From: Pseudomonadota bacterium
GTDB taxonomy: Bacteria > Pseudomonadota > Gammaproteobacteria > Burkholderiales > SG8-39
Length of the DNA stretch: 64,000 bases
Assembly (NCBI GenBank): GCA_947455195.1
Contig: CANGMI010000001.1
Coordinates: 372,001 to 436,000 of the forward strand
Reading direction: 5' to 3'
Of this stretch, positions 1 to 8,756 are shown piece after piece (position 1 is the stretch's first letter; each line of letters opens with the position of its first letter). The translations under genes and the position numbers were made by a program. The notes under the pieces are model-generated. The model saw nothing but the letters and a program-made list of their open reading frames with translations. It was not told the DNA's origin and did not search any database.

Positions 1-263
1 ACACCGGCCTGCTCGAACACACGAAACAGACGCCACACGCCAACCCGCTGGCCATACTCGCGCCATGTGTAGTTGGGGAAGTCGGCGACATTGCCCGGGA
101 GCGGATCAGGCAGCATCGCGGGGCCGCCGGCGTAGTAGGGCTCGGTCGATTCCTTGAGCAGGTCCCAGTACTCGCAATTCACCGTCGCGATCACCGCGAG
201 CCGCTTGCCATTGGGGAAGCGCAAAGGCTTGCGCGCGATGATGGGCGACCAGTCGTAACTCAT
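1..263 (-). CDS. Polysaccharide deacetylase / allantoinase-like (PuuE-type) protein, N-terminal part, truncated by the window edge
   Basis: Reverse-strand reading from ATG at 263: MSYDWSPIIARKPLRFPNGKRLAVIATVNCEYWDLLKESTEPYYAGGPAMLPDPLPGNVADFPNYTWREYGQRVGVWRLFRVFEQAG, typical of this family's N-terminus. Confidence 0.6.
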   Translation of the reverse strand, partial: MSYDWSPIIARKPLRFPNGKRLAVIATVNCEYWDLLKESTEPYYAGGPAMLPDPLPGNVADFPNYTWREYGQRVGVWRLFRVFEQAG

Positions 264-303
264 GCAGATGCTCCTCTCGAATGATCAGGATACTGGAAAA
301 CAA

Positions 304-327
304 GAGGGCCGCGCGTGCGCGGCCCTC
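304..327 (-). terminator. Intrinsic terminator downstream of tctA
   Basis: Perfect 11-bp inverted repeat GAGGGCCGCGC-GT-GCGCGGCCCTC, followed on the minus strand by TTGTTTTCC. Confidence 0.75.
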
Positions 328-349
328 GGGGCATTCGAACCCTGTCGAG

Positions 350-1849
350 TTACTCGACGAAGGCTTCCTCGCGGGTCTTCTTGAACGCCGGTGCAAGCAT
401 CAGGCCCATCAGGAGCAGGGTCACCAGCAGCAGCCCGGCCGAGATCGGACGCGTTGCAAAGACCGTCGGATCACCGCGCGAGAGCAGCATGGCCCGGCGC
501 AGGTTCTCCTCCATCATCGGCCCGAGAATGAAGCCGAGGATCAACGGCGCCGGCTCGCACTCGAGTTTCACCGCGATGTAGCCGAAGAGGCCGAAGAGCG
601 AGGTGATGAGGATGTCGAAGTTGGAGTTGTTGATGCTGTACACGCCGATGCAGCAGAAGAGCAGGATCGCCGGGTAGAGCAGGCGGTACTGCACCGACAG
701 CAGTCGCACCCAGATGCCGATGAGCGGCAGGTTCAGGATGACGAGCATCAGGTTGCCCACCCACATCGAGGCGATCATGCCCCAGAAGAGTTCGGGACGC
801 TCGGTCATCACCTGCGGTCCGGGGGCGATGCCCTGGATCATCATGGCACCGATCATCAGCGCCATCACCGGGTTGGACGGAATGCCCAGCGTGAGGAGCG
901 GAATGAACGAGGTCTGGGCACCGGCATTGTTGGCAGCCTCAGGCGCGCAAACGCCGCGGATGTCACCCTTGCCGAACTGGGAGGCGTCCTTGACGATCTT
1001 CTTTTCCATCGCGTAAGCGGCAAACGACGCGAGCAGTGCGCCACCGCCCGGCAGGATCCCGAGGAAGGCACCCAGACCGGTTGCACGAACCATCGTCCAG
1101 GCACAGGTCTTGATGTCACCCCAGGTCGGCAGAAGGTTGGTGACCTTGGCGGTGAACACCTCGCGGTGCTCGGCCTGCTCGAGGTTGCCGATGATTTCGG
1201 CGAAACCGTACATGCCCATCGCCACGCCGACGAAGCCGATACCGTCCGAGAGTTCGGAGATCGAGAAGTTGAACCGTGCGATGCCCGAGTTGACGTCGGT
1301 GCCGACCAGACCGAAGAGCAGCCCGACGATGGTCATGGCGATCGCCTTGACGAGCGAGCCGTGCGCCAGCACGGTCGCCGCAACCAGGCCGAGAACCATC
1401 AGCGAGAAGTACTCGGCAGGGCCGAACTTCAGGGCCACTTCGGCCAGGGGCGGTGCGAACAGCGCGATGATGACCGTGCCGACGCAACCGGCAAAGAACG
1501 AACCGATGGCGGCGATGCCCAGTGCTGCACCCGCACGACCGTTGCGGGCCATCTGGTAGCCGTCGATGGTCGTCACCGCCGACGAGGACTCGCCGGGCAG
1601 ATTCACCAGGATGGCCGTGGTGGAGCCGCCATACTGCGCACCGTAATAGATACCGGCCAGCATGATGAGGGCCGAGATGGGCGGCAGGGTGAAGGTGACC
1701 GGGAGCAACATCGCGATCGTTGCCACCGGGCCGATGCCCGGCAGGACGCCGATCAGCGTACCAAGCAGCGCACCGAAGAAGCAGTACAGCATGTTGAGCG
1801 GCGAGAGTGCAACGCCGAACCCGATGCCAAGGTTGGTGAAGATATCCAT
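350..1849 (-). CDS. tctA: Tripartite tricarboxylate transporter, TctA-type permease
   Basis: 499-aa polytopic protein with GVLPGIGPVATIAMLLPVTF, YYGAQYGGSTTAILVNLPGE and GILPGGGALLASFAAYAMEKK motifs. Confidence 0.93.
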   Translation of the reverse strand: MDIFTNLGIGFGVALSPLNMLYCFFGALLGTLIGVLPGIGPVATIAMLLPVTFTLPPISALIMLAGIYYGAQYGGSTTAILVNLPGESSSAVTTIDGYQMARNGRAGAALGIAAIGSFFAGCVGTVIIALFAPPLAEVALKFGPAEYFSLMVLGLVAATVLAHGSLVKAIAMTIVGLLFGLVGTDVNSGIARFNFSISELSDGIGFVGVAMGMYGFAEIIGNLEQAEHREVFTAKVTNLLPTWGDIKTCAWTMVRATGLGAFLGILPGGGALLASFAAYAMEKKIVKDASQFGKGDIRGVCAPEAANNAGAQTSFIPLLTLGIPSNPVMALMIGAMMIQGIAPGPQVMTERPELFWGMIASMWVGNLMLVILNLPLIGIWVRLLSVQYRLLYPAILLFCCIGVYSINNSNFDILITSLFGLFGYIAVKLECEPAPLILGFILGPMMEENLRRAMLLSRGDPTVFATRPISAGLLLVTLLLMGLMLAPAFKKTREEAFVE

Positions 1850-1853
1850 CTTT

Positions 1854-2633
1854 CTAGCTCCCGAGACCGATCTTGCGGCAGGCTTCGTCCATCACTTCCG
1901 GACAGGCATTGAACGGCAGACCCAGCCCGTGACCGAAGATGACCACGGCGAAGACGCCGAGAATGGCAAACAGCGCGCCGATCTCGACACCCTTGATCTT
2001 GCGGCCAAGGCCGATGCCGAGCCCGATGATGATCAGGAGCGACAAGGCGCCCGACTTGCCATTGCCGATGAAGCCCGACAGGCTGGCCATCAAGGCGGCG
2101 AACACGCCATAGAGAGCAAGGCCGAACGCGATGCTCTTGGGCTGATCGGACCACTTGAAGTCTTCACTGCCAGCACGCGCGATGACGGTGAGCACCGCGG
2201 TCGCGAAGAGCAGGCCGATAGGCTTCATGAGGAAGGCGAACACGACAACCGCAGCCAGCACGATGTAGAGCGCCGGCGTGCCGAAGGAGGCCTGGATCAG
2301 CACATAGGTCACACCCATCGCGAGCTGGTACAGGAAGTCGTTCTGACCCTTCAACGCATAGGTCACGACACCGGCGATGATCGCAGCCACGAAGAGAAGC
2401 GGACGAAACTGCACCGCCCGCAAGCTGCTCTTCTCGCCACTGGCGAAGGACCTGAAGAACACCCAGGCACCCAGGAGGGCAAGCAGCCCGCCGAGCACGA
2501 CCGGGAAGTAAGCAGGCCCCATTCGAACCGCCGTGCCCATGTTGTAGTTCTTGAAGGCCACGCCGGAGAAGCCCAGGCCAAGAGCCAGAAACATCAGCCC
2601 CGCCCAGAAGTCCTTGCCGTTCCTGATTTGCAT
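1854..2633 (-). CDS. tctB: Tripartite tricarboxylate transporter, TctB-type small permease (start at MQIRNGKDFWAG)
   Basis: Four to six hydrophobic helices, MQIRNGKDFWAGLMFLALGLGFSGVAF N-terminus, directly upstream of tctA on the same strand. Confidence 0.85.
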   Translation of the reverse strand: MQIRNGKDFWAGLMFLALGLGFSGVAFKNYNMGTAVRMGPAYFPVVLGGLLALLGAWVFFRSFASGEKSSLRAVQFRPLLFVAAIIAGVVTYALKGQNDFLYQLAMGVTYVLIQASFGTPALYIVLAAVVVFAFLMKPIGLLFATAVLTVIARAGSEDFKWSDQPKSIAFGLALYGVFAALMASLSGFIGNGKSGALSLLIIIGLGIGLGRKIKGVEIGALFAILGVFAVVIFGHGLGLPFNACPEVMDEACRKIGLGS

Positions 2634-2893
2634 CAATCCCCCTTTGCTGCTCGATTCACGCTTGACTGGTCGCGATTGGTGGTTCACTTCGGATGGCGCA
2701 GTGTGCGCCAACAAGGCCCTGAGCAAGACGTCTGCGCACCCCATGAGAGAGCGTCAGGCAATCGACGGGCGGCGTATTCTGCCATAGGGTTTCGGCGAAA
2801 AGTACGTCTGCCCACGATGCCGCAGCGCACCAATGACTTGACATTCGTTACACGCCCGGACGCGCCCGCACCGTGCCGGCGCGACGCCCTCTT

Positions 2894-4735
2894 TCAGTGC
2901 CCCCGCATCGTCACCGCGCGGGCATCGGCACCGAAGTAGCGCTCGCAGAAGAAGCACCGCCCTTCAGGCAACCAGCCGGGCGCGCGATAGAACCGATCGC
3001 GGATGAGACGCAGCACCCCATCGCGGTACGAGTCAAACCGGAAGTGCTCGCCGCGAATGATGTGAAAGGTGACACCTCGCACGTCGACACTCGAGTACTC
3101 GACCGAGTCGAAGTACGGCTCATACTCGGCGGGGGGCGGCGGCGTCTTGCGCAACACGAGGATGTCACGACCGTCGAGCACGCGAAAGTCGTCGAACACG
3201 TCCTGCTGCCGGCCATGTGCCGAGCCGGCACCGAACACGAGAAAGTCGAGCGAACGCAGATCGAGCGGCGCCGGCGCGACAGGTCGGGCGTCCGGCGCCG
3301 TTCCCGCGACAGGCTCGGCGTGTCCCCCGGCACGCATCGCCGCGCGCCGCGCCTGGTAGCCGAGCGTGACCGAATTGGAGTAACCATCGGTGGCAAAGAC
3401 ATGGCTGCCTCTCCAGGGCGCCAGGGCCGCGAGCAGTTCGTCGGACTTCACGGTGAGCACGAGGCCATCGTAGATGCGGTAGCCCCTCCAGGTTTCGAGT
3501 GGCATCAGAGCCAGCACGGCGAATACGAGCGCGTGAACGCCCGACAGCACCGCGAGGTAACGGACATCGGTGCGCAGGGCACGCTCGGGCAGACAGAAAG
3601 CGGCGAGCACGAAGGCCAGCGGGGTGAACGCAAGGGGCCAGTGCAATCCGACCGAACGCACGGTCGATACCAGACCGAGCACGATCACGGGGACGAGGAA
3701 GGCACAGGCGGGCAACCAGCGGGCCGCATCATCGCGCAGGGTCGGGCTCGCAGGCGGTCGCGGGCCGGACGCAACTCGGCTGCGCACCGCCTCGCTCGCA
3801 CGACGTGCGAGGCGCCACAGTGCAAACGGACTGGTGAGATAGATGATGCACACCAGATAGGTCGCGACCAGCGAAGGCGACAGACGGACATTGTCGTGCC
3901 GGTTCTCGAAGTTGAACAGGACATTGAGCCAGCAGTGCTCGTAGTTGCCCCAGGCATTGGCGAGGGCCCATGGCAGGGCAGCCGCGGTCACGATGAAAAA
4001 GCCGGGCCAGGCCCGAGCGCGCCGCGCCGCGCTCAGGGCGAAGACAAGGTAAGCGAGCCCGAGGAGCACGGCGAAGTACTTCGACATGAACGCAGCGCCC
4101 AGCAACAGGCCAGCCACAGCGTGCCATCGATTGACCGCCGCACCGCCCGCCTCCACCCTTTGCACGGCCGTCTGGTAGGCAAGCAGGGACGCCATCGAAA
4201 ACAGTACCAGCGGCGTGTCGGTCGTGGTGAGCACGTTGAACAGTTCGGCCGGCACGAGCAGGACGCACAGCGCCGCCAGATCGGCCTGCACCGGTCCTGC
4301 GATTCGCGCCATGCGACGCACCATCCACGCCACGGCGAACACGAGCAGGAGCGCCGGCATGCGCAACCACCACTCGGCCATCCCGAGCGCCACCACCGGG
4401 GCCATGAGCCAGCCGACCATCGGCGGGTGATCATAGTAGGCAAGGGCCGGATAGGCCCCCCAGTAATAGTAGTAGGCCTCGTCGCCGGTAAACGGCAGGA
4501 AAAAGGCGACCAGCAGACGCAACGCCAGAACGATGACCAGCGTCCCGCGCAGCACGCGCGCCGTGGCAGCCGGCGATTCGGCGCCTGGCGCCGTGATCAC
4601 CGGGTCGTCCGCGATCGCTGCCTCGGACTCACCGGCCTCCCCGGATTGGCCGCGCTCACTCGACTGCGGCCGCGAGCGCAAGGCGCCGGGCACGCACCGA
4701 CTCGGCCAGCGCGTGGAGCGCCGGCACGGTGTCAT
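2894..4735 (-). CDS. GT39-like membrane glycosyltransferase (ArnT/PMT-type); start uncertain (GTG near 4600 also possible)
   Basis: Polytopic protein with LPFTGDEAYYYYWGAYPALAYYDHPPMVGWLM, the DE and YYDHPP motifs of ArnT/PMT-like enzymes. Confidence 0.8.
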   Translation of the reverse strand: MTPCRRSTRWPSRCVPGALRSRPQSSERGQSGEAGESEAAIADDPVITAPGAESPAATARVLRGTLVIVLALRLLVAFFLPFTGDEAYYYYWGAYPALAYYDHPPMVGWLMAPVVALGMAEWWLRMPALLLVFAVAWMVRRMARIAGPVQADLAALCVLLVPAELFNVLTTTDTPLVLFSMASLLAYQTAVQRVEAGGAAVNRWHAVAGLLLGAAFMSKYFAVLLGLAYLVFALSAARRARAWPGFFIVTAAALPWALANAWGNYEHCWLNVLFNFENRHDNVRLSPSLVATYLVCIIYLTSPFALWRLARRASEAVRSRVASGPRPPASPTLRDDAARWLPACAFLVPVIVLGLVSTVRSVGLHWPLAFTPLAFVLAAFCLPERALRTDVRYLAVLSGVHALVFAVLALMPLETWRGYRIYDGLVLTVKSDELLAALAPWRGSHVFATDGYSNSVTLGYQARRAAMRAGGHAEPVAGTAPDARPVAPAPLDLRSLDFLVFGAGSAHGRQQDVFDDFRVLDGRDILVLRKTPPPPAEYEPYFDSVEYSSVDVRGVTFHIIRGEHFRFDSYRDGVLRLIRDRFYRAPGWLPEGRCFFCERYFGADARAVTMRGH

Positions 4736-5741
4736 CCCAGCCGATGCAACCGTCGGTGATGCTCACCCCGTAGGCGAGGGGCTTGCCCGCCACGAGATCC
4801 TGGCGTCCCGGATTGATGTGCGATTCGAGCATCAGGCCAACGATACGCTCGTCGCCACCGGAGACCTGCCCTGAGATGTCGGCAACCACCTCGACCTGGC
4901 GCCGGTAGTCCTTGCGGCTGTTGGCGTGCGAGCAATCGATCATGAGGCGCTGTGCAAGGCCGGCACGGGCCAGATCGGCACACGCGGCCGCGATGCTTGC
5001 GGCGTCGTAATTGGGCTCCTTGCCACCGCGCAGGATGATGTGACAGTCCTCATTGCCCTGCGTGGCCACGATGGCCGAAATGCCATTCTTGTTGATCGAC
5101 AGGAAGTGGTGGGGCGAACTCGCCGCCTTGATCGCATCGACCGCGATCTTCGCGTTGCCGTCCGTGCCGTTCTTGAATCCCACGGGGCAGGACAGACCCG
5201 ACGCCAGTTCGCGGTGCACCTGTGACTCGGTGGTCCGTGCCCCGATGGCACCCCAGCTCACCAGATCGGCCAGATACTGCGGGGTCTGCGTGTCGAGATA
5301 CTCGACCCCGGCCGGAACGCCAGCCGCGTTGATGTCGAGCAGCAGGCGGCGGCCCAGCCGCAGGCCTCGGTTGATGTCGAAGCTGCCATCGAGGCCCGGA
5401 TCGTTGATGAGACCTTTCCAGCCGACGGTGGTGCGGGGCTTCTCGAAGTAAACCCGCATCACCACCTCGAGATCGGCCGCCAGTTCGCGACGCAGCGCAA
5501 GCAGACGCGAGGCGTACTCGAGCGCCGCCTGCGGATCATGAATCGAGCAGGGTCCCACCACGACCAGCAAACGGTCATCGGCACCATGGAGGATGCGGTG
5601 GATGGCCTGACGAGTGCCGAAGACCACATCGCGCACGGCCGCCGTTGCAGGCAACTCGCCGATGACGTGTGCGGGCGGCGACAGTTCCATGATGGCGCGG
5701 ATGCGCACGTCATCGACCGGGCGAAGGGAGGTATTCGACAT
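4656..5741 (-). CDS. aroG: 3-deoxy-7-phosphoheptulonate (DAHP) synthase, class I
   Basis: VGPCSIHDPQAALEYA, YFEKPRTTVGWKGLINDP, GVEYLDTQTPQYLADLVSWGAIGARTTESQ, DCSHANS motifs. Confidence 0.95.
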   Translation of the reverse strand: MSNTSLRPVDDVRIRAIMELSPPAHVIGELPATAAVRDVVFGTRQAIHRILHGADDRLLVVVGPCSIHDPQAALEYASRLLALRRELAADLEVVMRVYFEKPRTTVGWKGLINDPGLDGSFDINRGLRLGRRLLLDINAAGVPAGVEYLDTQTPQYLADLVSWGAIGARTTESQVHRELASGLSCPVGFKNGTDGNAKIAVDAIKAASSPHHFLSINKNGISAIVATQGNEDCHIILRGGKEPNYDAASIAAACADLARAGLAQRLMIDCSHANSRKDYRRQVEVVADISGQVSGGDERIVGLMLESHINPGRQDLVAGKPLAYGVSITDGCIGWDDTVPALHALAESVRARRLALAAAVE

Positions 5742-5809
5742 GGCACAGACTCCGATGAAGCCTGTCATTGTACTGAATCGGCGCGACGCTCGGCCTGCAC
5801 AGCCCCCAC

Positions 5810-8248
5810 TCAGGGCGTGACGAAACCCGCACGCTGGTAGGTCGGGGCACTGTCCGGCCCGGTCAGATGCTCGATGAGCTGTCGGGCCAGTGCCGGTTCG
5901 CCCGACGTGTTCGGTATCGCAGCCACGTAGGCCGTGTAGCGCTGCAACGCCGGCGGCAGTTCACCCGCAAGAACGACACCGGGCACCGGCAAAATCTCGG
6001 TGACCTGATGAATGCCCACCTCGACCTCACCGCGTCCGACCGGGGCGACCACGTACCCCCCTGTCCCCAGGGTCGTACGCGGCGCCATCTGGGCCGCGAT
6101 GCCCATCGTTTCAAAGGCCTCCACCACGAAACGACCACTGGTTCCGATGGCCGGGTCGATGTACACGACCGATTTCGATCGCAGCAGGAAATCGCGCAGC
6201 GCAGCGGGTGTGCTGATGTCAGGGCGTGCGGCCTTCTCGCTCACGGCAACGCCCACCCCGACCCGCGCGATCGGCACGGCACCTTCGGGGCGCAACCGCC
6301 CCTGGGCTGCCAGTGGCGCGAGTGCCTCGGGCGTCATGATGAGGAGGTCGAAGTTCTCGCCACGCCCCAACCGCTGGGCAATGGCACCCATCGGCGCAAA
6401 CTCGAGTTGCAAGGTGGCGCCGGTGCGCTTTGCCCACGCCTCGGCCAGCGGCGCTACAGCCGCCTTGGCCGCCCCGCCGCTCACCACCCGCAGCACGCGC
6501 GGCATGGCAATGCGTTCCAGATCGGCCCATGCCGCCACCGAACCATGGCCACCGGCAAAGCGCAGGGGCTGCAGGCCGTAGCGCTTGACGGCTGCCAGGA
6601 CAGCCGCCTGACCCGGGGTGGGCGTTGCACCCAGTGCATCGCGACCAGGACTCCAGATGTCACTGACGAACCCCAGACGCGCATGCGGAACCCAGGCCAT
6701 GAGCGTCGAAGCCGCGTGCGGATTGTCGATCAGGCAGAACGCCACTTCACGTCTCGTGTCGGAGAGGGTGAACCGCTCGGACACCTCGGTGACGCGCGGT
6801 TCCAGCAGCGCCGGGCTGGTCGGGCTGAGCCGGTGTGGACGGGCGATGCGGGTGCGCCAGTAATCGCCCGCGCCCGCGCCGACGAGCAACGTGGCACCAG
6901 CCTGAAGATACGGCCTCAGACCGGCCACATGATCCACATGATGATGCGTCAACGCCAGATAGCGTACCGGCTTGCCCGGAAAGCGTTGACGCAGCGCCTC
7001 CAGAAGCCAGAGCGAATAAGCGTCGGACACCGGCGCGTCAACCGCCACCAGGAAGTCATCCATCTCGACCACCAGCGTGTTGTGCGATGCCCCCTGGGTC
7101 ATGAAGACGCCCTCGGCGAGCGATTCGAGCCGAAGCCCTCCGGAGAGGGCCGGATCCCACGCCATTTCGTCGGTATCGAGGAGCGTGCCCATGTTGCCGC
7201 GGCGGATGAACCACTGCCACGGCACCTCATCGGCGCTCCCCCTCAACGAGGAGCCTGCCCGCCCGGCAGGCCTGGGCAGGTCGGACCGGCCAGCACCAGG
7301 CACGTCAGCAGCGGCAAAGAGTTCCTCTTTCACCGGTGCCCCCAGCACGACCGAATTCAACTGGATATCAGCCACAGTCAGGTCGTTCAAGCGATAGATG
7401 CGTCGATGGGCGACCTTGATCGCCCCGACCGTGCGCCAGTCGGACAGAAGCAGATCGAAGGCCGAGTCACCCTCGACCGGGTCGTCGTCATCGGTACGCA
7501 CACGAGCGGGCATACCGCTGGCACCCTCGAAGAACACGGTGAAATGACCATGGGGCGAGCGATAGCGCAGGCGCTCGAAGGCAACACCCTCGATGGTCTC
7601 GGGTGCCAGGACCACCACCTGCGCACGATCACGAGCCATCTCGGCCAGAAGCATGGGGCTCGCACGCAGGGCCTCGCGAGCGTAGGTTCGCAGACGTCGC
7701 TGGGCCATCGGATGGACCGGAGGCGATGACTTGAGCGCGGCACCGGTGAGGCCGGTGGAATCGATGCCCAGCACGACGCCTCGATCCCTGACGGTGACTT
7801 CGCTGAAGCGATATTCGCGCGGGCCGGGGTAGATCAGCTGGCGCACCCAGTCGGTACGCATCGCGTGGCGCTGGGGCAGCACGGTCTCGGTGAACGTGGA
7901 CTTGCCCACCGATCGGGGCTCGCCACCGGGCACGATGGCCTGCTGCGGCTCCCAATGCGCGGCCGATCCTGAAACGACCAGCGTCTGGGTCCGTGCCGAC
8001 TGCCAGGCGGTCGCTCCACCCGTCGCGTCAATCGCGCGATCGAGAATGCGATTGACCGACGCCGGGGCGCTTTCCCAGGGGGCCAGAGTCGTGGTGGCAA
8101 TTCCCTGCGGGGACAGCATGATCGAGCTCGCGGCGACGAGGCCTGCGACGAACCGGGCAAGCCGCGGCAGTCGAAGCGACCCGACAGGCGTCGCGGCGCC
8201 ATCGCCTGCCCCGTGCCCCGTGCAGCGTGCCACGACCTCGCAGCTCAC
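5810..8248 (-). CDS. Exported fusion protein: LolA-like N-terminal region, MBL-fold metallo-hydrolase domain, C-terminal ModA-like periplasmic substrate-binding domain
   Basis: 812-aa uninterrupted ORF. Signal-like N-terminus; MBL metal motifs LALTHHHVDHVAG (aa 431-443), NPHAASTLMAWVPHARLGFVSD and AGGHGS; then VLRVVSGGAAKAAVAPLAEAWAKRTGATLQLEFAPMGAIAQRLGRGENFDLLIMTPEAL...GTSGRFVVEAFETMGI, typical of ModA-type PBPs. GTG start overlaps the upstream stop. Confidence 0.75.
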   Translation of the reverse strand: MSCEVVARCTGHGAGDGAATPVGSLRLPRLARFVAGLVAASSIMLSPQGIATTTLAPWESAPASVNRILDRAIDATGGATAWQSARTQTLVVSGSAAHWEPQQAIVPGGEPRSVGKSTFTETVLPQRHAMRTDWVRQLIYPGPREYRFSEVTVRDRGVVLGIDSTGLTGAALKSSPPVHPMAQRRLRTYAREALRASPMLLAEMARDRAQVVVLAPETIEGVAFERLRYRSPHGHFTVFFEGASGMPARVRTDDDDPVEGDSAFDLLLSDWRTVGAIKVAHRRIYRLNDLTVADIQLNSVVLGAPVKEELFAAADVPGAGRSDLPRPAGRAGSSLRGSADEVPWQWFIRRGNMGTLLDTDEMAWDPALSGGLRLESLAEGVFMTQGASHNTLVVEMDDFLVAVDAPVSDAYSLWLLEALRQRFPGKPVRYLALTHHHVDHVAGLRPYLQAGATLLVGAGAGDYWRTRIARPHRLSPTSPALLEPRVTEVSERFTLSDTRREVAFCLIDNPHAASTLMAWVPHARLGFVSDIWSPGRDALGATPTPGQAAVLAAVKRYGLQPLRFAGGHGSVAAWADLERIAMPRVLRVVSGGAAKAAVAPLAEAWAKRTGATLQLEFAPMGAIAQRLGRGENFDLLIMTPEALAPLAAQGRLRPEGAVPIARVGVGVAVSEKAARPDISTPAALRDFLLRSKSVVYIDPAIGTSGRFVVEAFETMGIAAQMAPRTTLGTGGYVVAPVGRGEVEVGIHQVTEILPVPGVVLAGELPPALQRYTAYVAAIPNTSGEPALARQLIEHLTGPDSAPTYQRAGFVTP

Positions 8249-8745
8249 TTTGCCACCGCCGGCATGGTGGGTTCCGCGGGCGCCGCCCCGGGGGCGACGG
8301 CGCCCGTAGCGGGCGGTGTCGCCGGGGCGGGCCCGGGCAGTGGCGTTGCGTCATCGATGGCCCGCACGCCCGTCACGAAATAGGAGGTATCGCCAAAGCA
8401 GCTGCCGGGTACGCCGACCTTTTCCTCGTACATCAGACTCACCCGCCGCCCGCTCAGTCGGTTGATGGCATCGGCAATGGAGTCCTCACGCACCGTGAAG
8501 GCGAACTTGTCGGGCACGGTGCCGGGCACCGTCACCATCGCCATCTCGCCCTCCCAGGTCTTGCAGACCCAGCCCTTGCGCGAGAGCTTCTGGACCCAGC
8601 CGGCACGTTCTCCGACCGAGAAACTCCAGCTGAGCACCGCCCACGTGTAGGCCACCATGAGGACGACCAGAAACGAAACCCCGACGAGCAGCCAGCGCCG
8701 CAACCGCCAACCGATGGATTGCCCTGATGCCGAGACTTCACTCAT
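8245..8745 (-). CDS. Uncharacterised single-pass membrane protein with a Pro/Ala-rich C-terminus
   Basis: 166 aa, one N-terminal TM segment (WLLVGVSFLVVLMVAYTWAV), 11 nt downstream of alaS and overlapping the next gene's GTG. Confidence 0.7.
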   Translation of the reverse strand: MSEVSASGQSIGWRLRRWLLVGVSFLVVLMVAYTWAVLSWSFSVGERAGWVQKLSRKGWVCKTWEGEMAMVTVPGTVPDKFAFTVREDSIADAINRLSGRRVSLMYEEKVGVPGSCFGDTSYFVTGVRAIDDATPLPGPAPATPPATGAVAPGAAPAEPTMPAVAK

Positions 8746-8756
8746 GGTCTGCCCCC

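Noticed and set aside
320-345. GGGTTCGAATGCCCC on the minus strand, resembling a tRNA T-arm
   Set aside because: The T-stem does not pair and the sequence lies at the tctA 3' end next to its terminator; no acceptor or anticodon arm.
281-1912. 543-aa plus-strand ORF opposite tctA
   Set aside because: Antisense artefact; composition typical of the complement of a hydrophobic transporter gene.
2695-2709. Small palindrome GGCGCA-GTG-TGCGCC upstream of tctB
   Set aside because: Only 6 bp per arm in GC-rich DNA; too common to support an operator call alone.
2873-4759. 628-aa plus-strand ORF opposite the GT39-like gene
   Set aside because: Antisense artefact; the minus-strand frame shows clear TM helices and family motifs.
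5867-7729. 620-aa plus-strand ORF opposite the MBL-PBP fusion gene
   Set aside because: Antisense artefact; the metal-site and PBP motifs are on the minus strand.
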